A DNA stretch of 6,621 bases, from positions 1 to 6,621 of the forward strand of contig JBJXFK010000270.1 of assembly GCA_046155505.1 (NCBI GenBank), written 5' to 3'. The notes under the pieces were generated by a model, which saw only the letters and a list, made by a program, of their open reading frames with translations, was not told the DNA's origin and ran no database searches. Source of the stretch: JBJXFK01 sp046155505 (GTDB lineage: Bacteria; Planctomycetota; Phycisphaerae; UBA1845; Fen-1342). Shown here one piece after another: positions 5,300-6,621 of this stretch. Every line of letters begins with the position of its first letter. Position 1 is the first letter of the stretch. A program made the position numbers and the translations under genes.

Positions 5300-5704
5300 A
5301 TGCCCGTCGCCGCACTCATCACCGATCTCATCTTCGGCTCAAAGATCACCGCCACCGCTACGCACGTCGGCGTCATCGTCACGTCCGCGCGATCGTGCGA
5401 TGCACTGCTCATCGCCTCAGCATCAGCGAACGGCGTGATCATCGACTTGAATGCCGGCGGCGACACGCCCGAGTTGATTCGTCAAATCAAAGCGACCCGC
5501 GCGACGCTGCCGATCGTCGGTTTCGCGTCGCATGTGCAAACCGATCTGATCAAGGCCGCGCGGACCGCCGGGTGCGACCACGTTTTGGCGCGGTCGAAGT
5601 TTGTCGAGAAGCTCGCTTTGGTTTTGCAGCGACTGGATCAGGGCCTGACGCTGCGGGACGCGGATCCGCGCCTGACGCCAGAGCGCGAAGCCGTTGAAGA
5701 TTGA
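5300..5704 (+). CDS. Degenerate CheY-like receiver (pseudo-receiver) protein
   Basis: The 134-residue protein has the alternating strand-helix pattern of a response-regulator receiver and no output domain. ALITDLIFGSKI begins strand and helix 1; only D9 stands where receivers carry an acidic pair. GVIIDLNAGG ends strand 3 with D49 at the phosphoacceptor position. LPIVGFASHVQTDLIKAARTAGCDHVLARSKF covers strands 4-5. The conserved Thr/Ser appears replaced by A76 or shifted to S77, and the conserved Lys of the KPF motif does not align cleanly (R98, S99, K100). With an incomplete magnesium site, phosphorylation is doubtful. It may act as a protein-interaction module. It is divergent from smc with 178 bp between them, and its last 155 bp are antisense to the end of nfo. 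The first ATG is chosen because a -10-like hexamer precedes it. The family is recognised by pattern; its role is unknown. Confidence 0.72.
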   Translation: MPVAALITDLIFGSKITATATHVGVIVTSARSCDALLIASASANGVIIDLNAGGDTPELIRQIKATRATLPIVGFASHVQTDLIKAARTAGCDHVLARSKFVEKLALVLQRLDQGLTLRDADPRLTPEREAVED

Positions 5705-6551
5705 TCGTGTCCCACGCGACGCCCTTGGCATTCTCTTCTTTAGGTGTCTCCAGAATCATCGGCTTGCCCAAAAAGCGCCGATCGTTCACGACATGTGCAA
5801 AGCCCGCCTCGCCGATCTTGCCCAGGCCGATATGTTCATGCCGATCAATCCGCGAGCCGAGATCGCCCTTGCTATCGTTCAAATGCCAGCAGCGAATGCG
5901 TTCGATGCCGACGGTCTTCGCCGCGAGTTGAATCATCGCCTCATACTGCGCCGCGTCGCGAATGTCATACCCCGCCGCGAACACATGGCACGTATCCACG
6001 CACACGCCGACGCGCTGCGCCTCGCGCGTCGCGGCAATCATCCCGGCCAGTTCCTCAAACGTGCGCCCCAGCGTCGAACCCTGACCGGCGGTCGTTTCCA
6101 GCAGTGGCATGCAGCGAATCTGCGGATGGCGCTCGAAGATGTGATTCAGCGATTCGCCCACCCGCGCGATCGCCGCCGCCGGCTCCTGCCCGACCGCCGC
6201 GCCCGGATGCACGACCAGATACGGAATCGTCAGCTCATCGCAACGCAGCAATTCCTCAGCAAACGCATCGCGGCTTTTCGCCGCCAACTCATCATCCGCA
6301 GATGCGAGATTGATCAGATACGTCGCATGCGCAACGATTGGTCCAAAGCCGCCTTCTTCGCGCGTCGCGTGCCACAACTTCAAATCATCCGGCTTGAACG
6401 GTGTCGCGTTCCACTGCCGCTGGTTCTTCACGAACACCTGGACCGTCTCAAATCCCAGCGTCCGCGCTTCAGCGATCGCATTGCTCATGGCCCCGGCGAT
6501 CGAAAGGTGCGAGCCGAATCGATGCCCGGTTGAAACGTTTTTCATCGCCAT
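5550..6551 (-). CDS. nfo: Endonuclease IV (AP endonuclease) with basic C-terminal tail
   Basis: Endonuclease IV cleaves DNA 5' to abasic sites and clears blocked 3' ends in base-excision repair, using a trinuclear zinc site in a TIM barrel. All nine expected metal ligands are present: H75 (VAHATYLINLAS), H115 (LVVHPGA), E152 (LLETTAGQG), D186 and H189 (VCVDTCHVFAAGYD), H223 (WHLNDSK), D236 and H238 (SRIDRHEHIG) and E268 (ILETPKEE). The barrel ends near residue 292 (LQRLRALA), where E. coli Nfo (285 residues) also ends. A further 41 residues follow, rich in Ala, Pro, Arg and Lys (KPKRASRQ, PKRGRTRRSARP). This disordered basic tail is encoded opposite the 3' end of the receiver-like gene. The ATG at 6551 is preceded by GGTGA (6560-6556) at 4 nt; a second ATG two codons on is an alternative. 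Family certain; tail function unknown, possibly DNA binding. Confidence 0.96.
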   Translation of the reverse strand: MAMKNVSTGHRFGSHLSIAGAMSNAIAEARTLGFETVQVFVKNQRQWNATPFKPDDLKLWHATREEGGFGPIVAHATYLINLASADDELAAKSRDAFAEELLRCDELTIPYLVVHPGAAVGQEPAAAIARVGESLNHIFERHPQIRCMPLLETTAGQGSTLGRTFEELAGMIAATREAQRVGVCVDTCHVFAAGYDIRDAAQYEAMIQLAAKTVGIERIRCWHLNDSKGDLGSRIDRHEHIGLGKIGEAGFAHVVNDRRFLGKPMILETPKEENAKGVAWDTINLQRLRALASGADPRPAASGPDPVAAKPKRASRQTSTAPKRGRTRRSARP

Positions 6552-6587
6552 GACGTCACCAACCCTTGTTCATCGCACGCGCGGGGA

Positions 6588-6608
6588 GCATCGGCCTCCG
6601 GCCGGTGC
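6588..6608. other. Inverted repeat upstream of nfo
   Basis: Two 9-bp arms (GCATCGGCC and GGCCGGTGC) pair at eight of nine positions around a 3-nt TCC loop, giving a stable GC-rich hairpin about 37 bp upstream of the nfo start. No T-run follows it on the plus strand. On the minus strand an AT-rich GATTTTG lies before it rather than after, so it is not a normal terminator in either direction. It could be a leader hairpin of nfo or the end structure of a gene outside the window. Confidence 0.4.
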
Positions 6609-6621
6609 CAAAATCTTACGC

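Noticed and set aside
5694..6533. 279-codon plus-strand open frame opposite nfo
   Set aside because: It is antisense to the fully conserved endonuclease IV barrel; the translation is Arg/His-rich without a recognisable fold.

Overview
This 6.6-kb window is GC-rich, gene-dense bacterial chromosome. The most likely source is a planctomycete or a relative. That rests on three observations: the SMC ATPase signature region (SGGEKTMSTVALLFAIF followed by SRPSPFAFLDEVDAALDE) resembles planctomycetal SMC as I remember it, a lysine-rich histone-H1-like peptide is present, and the plus-strand genes lack Shine-Dalgarno sites. No rRNA or other phylogenetic marker is present, so the assignment is tentative. 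I see no IS element, phage gene, tRNA or CRISPR array.

Layout, left to right. A tandem array of a 7-bp GC-rich unit (8-70) lies just upstream of a RimJ-type N-acetyltransferase gene (99-668, +). Converging on it is a small ParD-like antitoxin gene (717-995, -) with no recognisable toxin partner. About 440 bp without a convincing gene follows. Next, on the minus strand, is the smc unit: smc (5121-1552), a hairpin with a T-rich tail at its stop codon, and then a 26-residue lysine-rich mini-gene (1516-1436) behind a near-perfect AAGGAG site. The 178-bp region upstream of smc carries a candidate smc promoter whose -35 and spacer contain a perfect 18-bp palindrome, a good operator candidate. Divergent from smc is a degenerate CheY-like receiver protein (5300-5704, +). 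Its 3' end overlaps the end of nfo, encoding endonuclease IV (6551-5550, -), by 155 bp in antisense.

Functional theme. SMC (chromosome organisation), the lysine-rich peptide (probable nucleic-acid binder) and endonuclease IV (abasic-site repair) all act on chromosomal DNA. The smc-lysine peptide pair is the most interesting arrangement: a condensin gene and a candidate histone-tail-like peptide on one transcript, separated by a possible attenuator. RimJ, the orphan antitoxin and the receiver-like protein look like independent neighbours.
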